NCBI GenBank assembly: GCA_965363675.1
Contig: CBDTTW010000177.1
Coordinates: forward strand, 1-6,498
Source of the DNA: CBDTTW01 sp965363675
GTDB lineage: Bacteria > Bacteroidota > Rhodothermia > Rhodothermales > DASSAV01
Reading direction: 5' to 3'
Length of the DNA stretch: 6,498 nucleotides
The notes under the pieces are model-generated. The model was not told where the DNA came from and did not search any database. It was given only the letters and a program-made list of their open reading frames with translations. A program made the translations under genes and the position numbers. This document shows positions 5,583 to 6,498 of the stretch, piece by piece. Within the stretch, counting starts at the first letter, position 1; each line of letters begins with the position of its first letter.

Positions 5583-5645
5583 AGCCGCCGGACCCCTGCC
5601 GGCGCGTTAACCACCTGTTTTCGCAGCGCTAACATGCCGGCGGCT
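5583..5645. repeat. 9-bp perfect inverted repeat around the candidate korA promoter
   Basis: AGCCGCCGG at 5583-5591 is the exact reverse complement of CCGGCGGCT at 5637-5645, with 45 bases between the arms. The arms bracket the candidate -35 and -10 boxes. It could be a pair of operator half-sites or chance similarity in GCC/GGC-rich DNA. Confidence 0.3.
5607..5635 (+). promoter_or_regulatory. Candidate sigma-70-type promoter of korA
   Basis: TTAACC (5607-5612) and TAACAT (5630-5635) each match four of six consensus bases and are separated by exactly 17 bases. Transcription would begin near 5642, giving a leader of about 73 bases before the korA ATG. The same 8-mer TTAACCAC occurs in the gap before the amidase gene. 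Confidence 0.4.
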
Positions 5646-5699
5646 GCTTCCGAAGCGCCCCCTACGCGCGGCGGCTCCTCGGAACTTTTCTTTTTCCAC

Positions 5700-5705
5700 A
5701 GGAGA
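5700..5705 (+). promoter_or_regulatory. Shine-Dalgarno of korA
   Basis: AGGAGA lies 9 bases before ATG 5715 and is the best ribosome binding site in the window. It fixes the korA start. A pyrimidine tract just upstream (5685-5698) may help ribosome loading. Confidence 0.85.
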
Positions 5706-5714
5706 GCATACACC

Positions 5715-6498
<784 letters not shown>

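Larger units (their letters stand above)
5487..5714. other. Divergent intergenic region btpA-korA
   Basis: This 228-bp region separates two divergent genes and must carry both sets of start signals. It contains AT-rich islands at about 5551-5583, 5607-5635 and 5683-5697 in otherwise GC-rich sequence. The first, with TTTG at 5557-5560 and TACATTTA at 5574-5581, resembles the Bacteroidota TTTG/TAnnTTTG promoter pair, but the 13-base spacing is too short. For btpA no convincing box pair is visible. No small ORF with gene-like codon use was found. Confidence 0.5.

Overview
The window is a dense, GC-rich stretch of bacterial chromosome. Genes lie close together or overlap, and nearly all codons end in G or C. 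Nothing mobile, no RNA gene and no CRISPR array is visible. The gene set suggests a GC-rich, Rhodothermus/Salinibacter-like member of the Bacteroidota side of the tree: E. coli-length ThyA, a KorA-type 2-oxoacid:ferredoxin oxidoreductase with the gamma domain first, ApaG and a BtpA-family protein. That placement is inferred from gene style, not from a marker gene.

Left edge (1-373, +): the C-terminal end of a GT4-type glycosyltransferase whose usual EX7E glutamates appear to be replaced. It converges on, and overlaps by 20 bp, the end of a four-gene block on the minus strand.

Minus-strand block (3850 down to 354): thymidylate synthase (thyA), a 117-bp gap, a membrane-anchored N-acetylmuramoyl-L-alanine amidase, an actin-like ATPase of the MamK family, then dihydrofolate reductase (folA). 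The amidase and actin genes overlap by 32 bp, and folA starts 4 bp after the actin gene. ThyA and DHFR work as a metabolic pair, because ThyA makes the dihydrofolate that DHFR recycles, and they are often adjacent. Here an amidase/actin module sits between them.

The actin gene is the highlight. It reads as a MamK-family filament protein, the family best known for aligning magnetosomes, but no other magnetosome gene is visible here. Its overlapping partner is a peptidoglycan hydrolase with a 39-residue charged cytoplasmic tail and one membrane anchor. This suggests, as inference, a filament inside the cell connected to wall cutting outside.

Middle (3944-4237, +): a small unrecognised acidic protein, divergent from thyA. 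It converges on the apaG end with a 6-bp gap. Next is a minus-strand pair, btpA then apaG (5486 down to 4244).

Right edge (5715-6498, +): the first 261 codons of korA, divergent from btpA across a 228-bp intergenic region. That region holds a candidate promoter flanked by a 9-bp inverted repeat, and a strong ribosome binding site. No gene-free stretch exceeds 300 bases.
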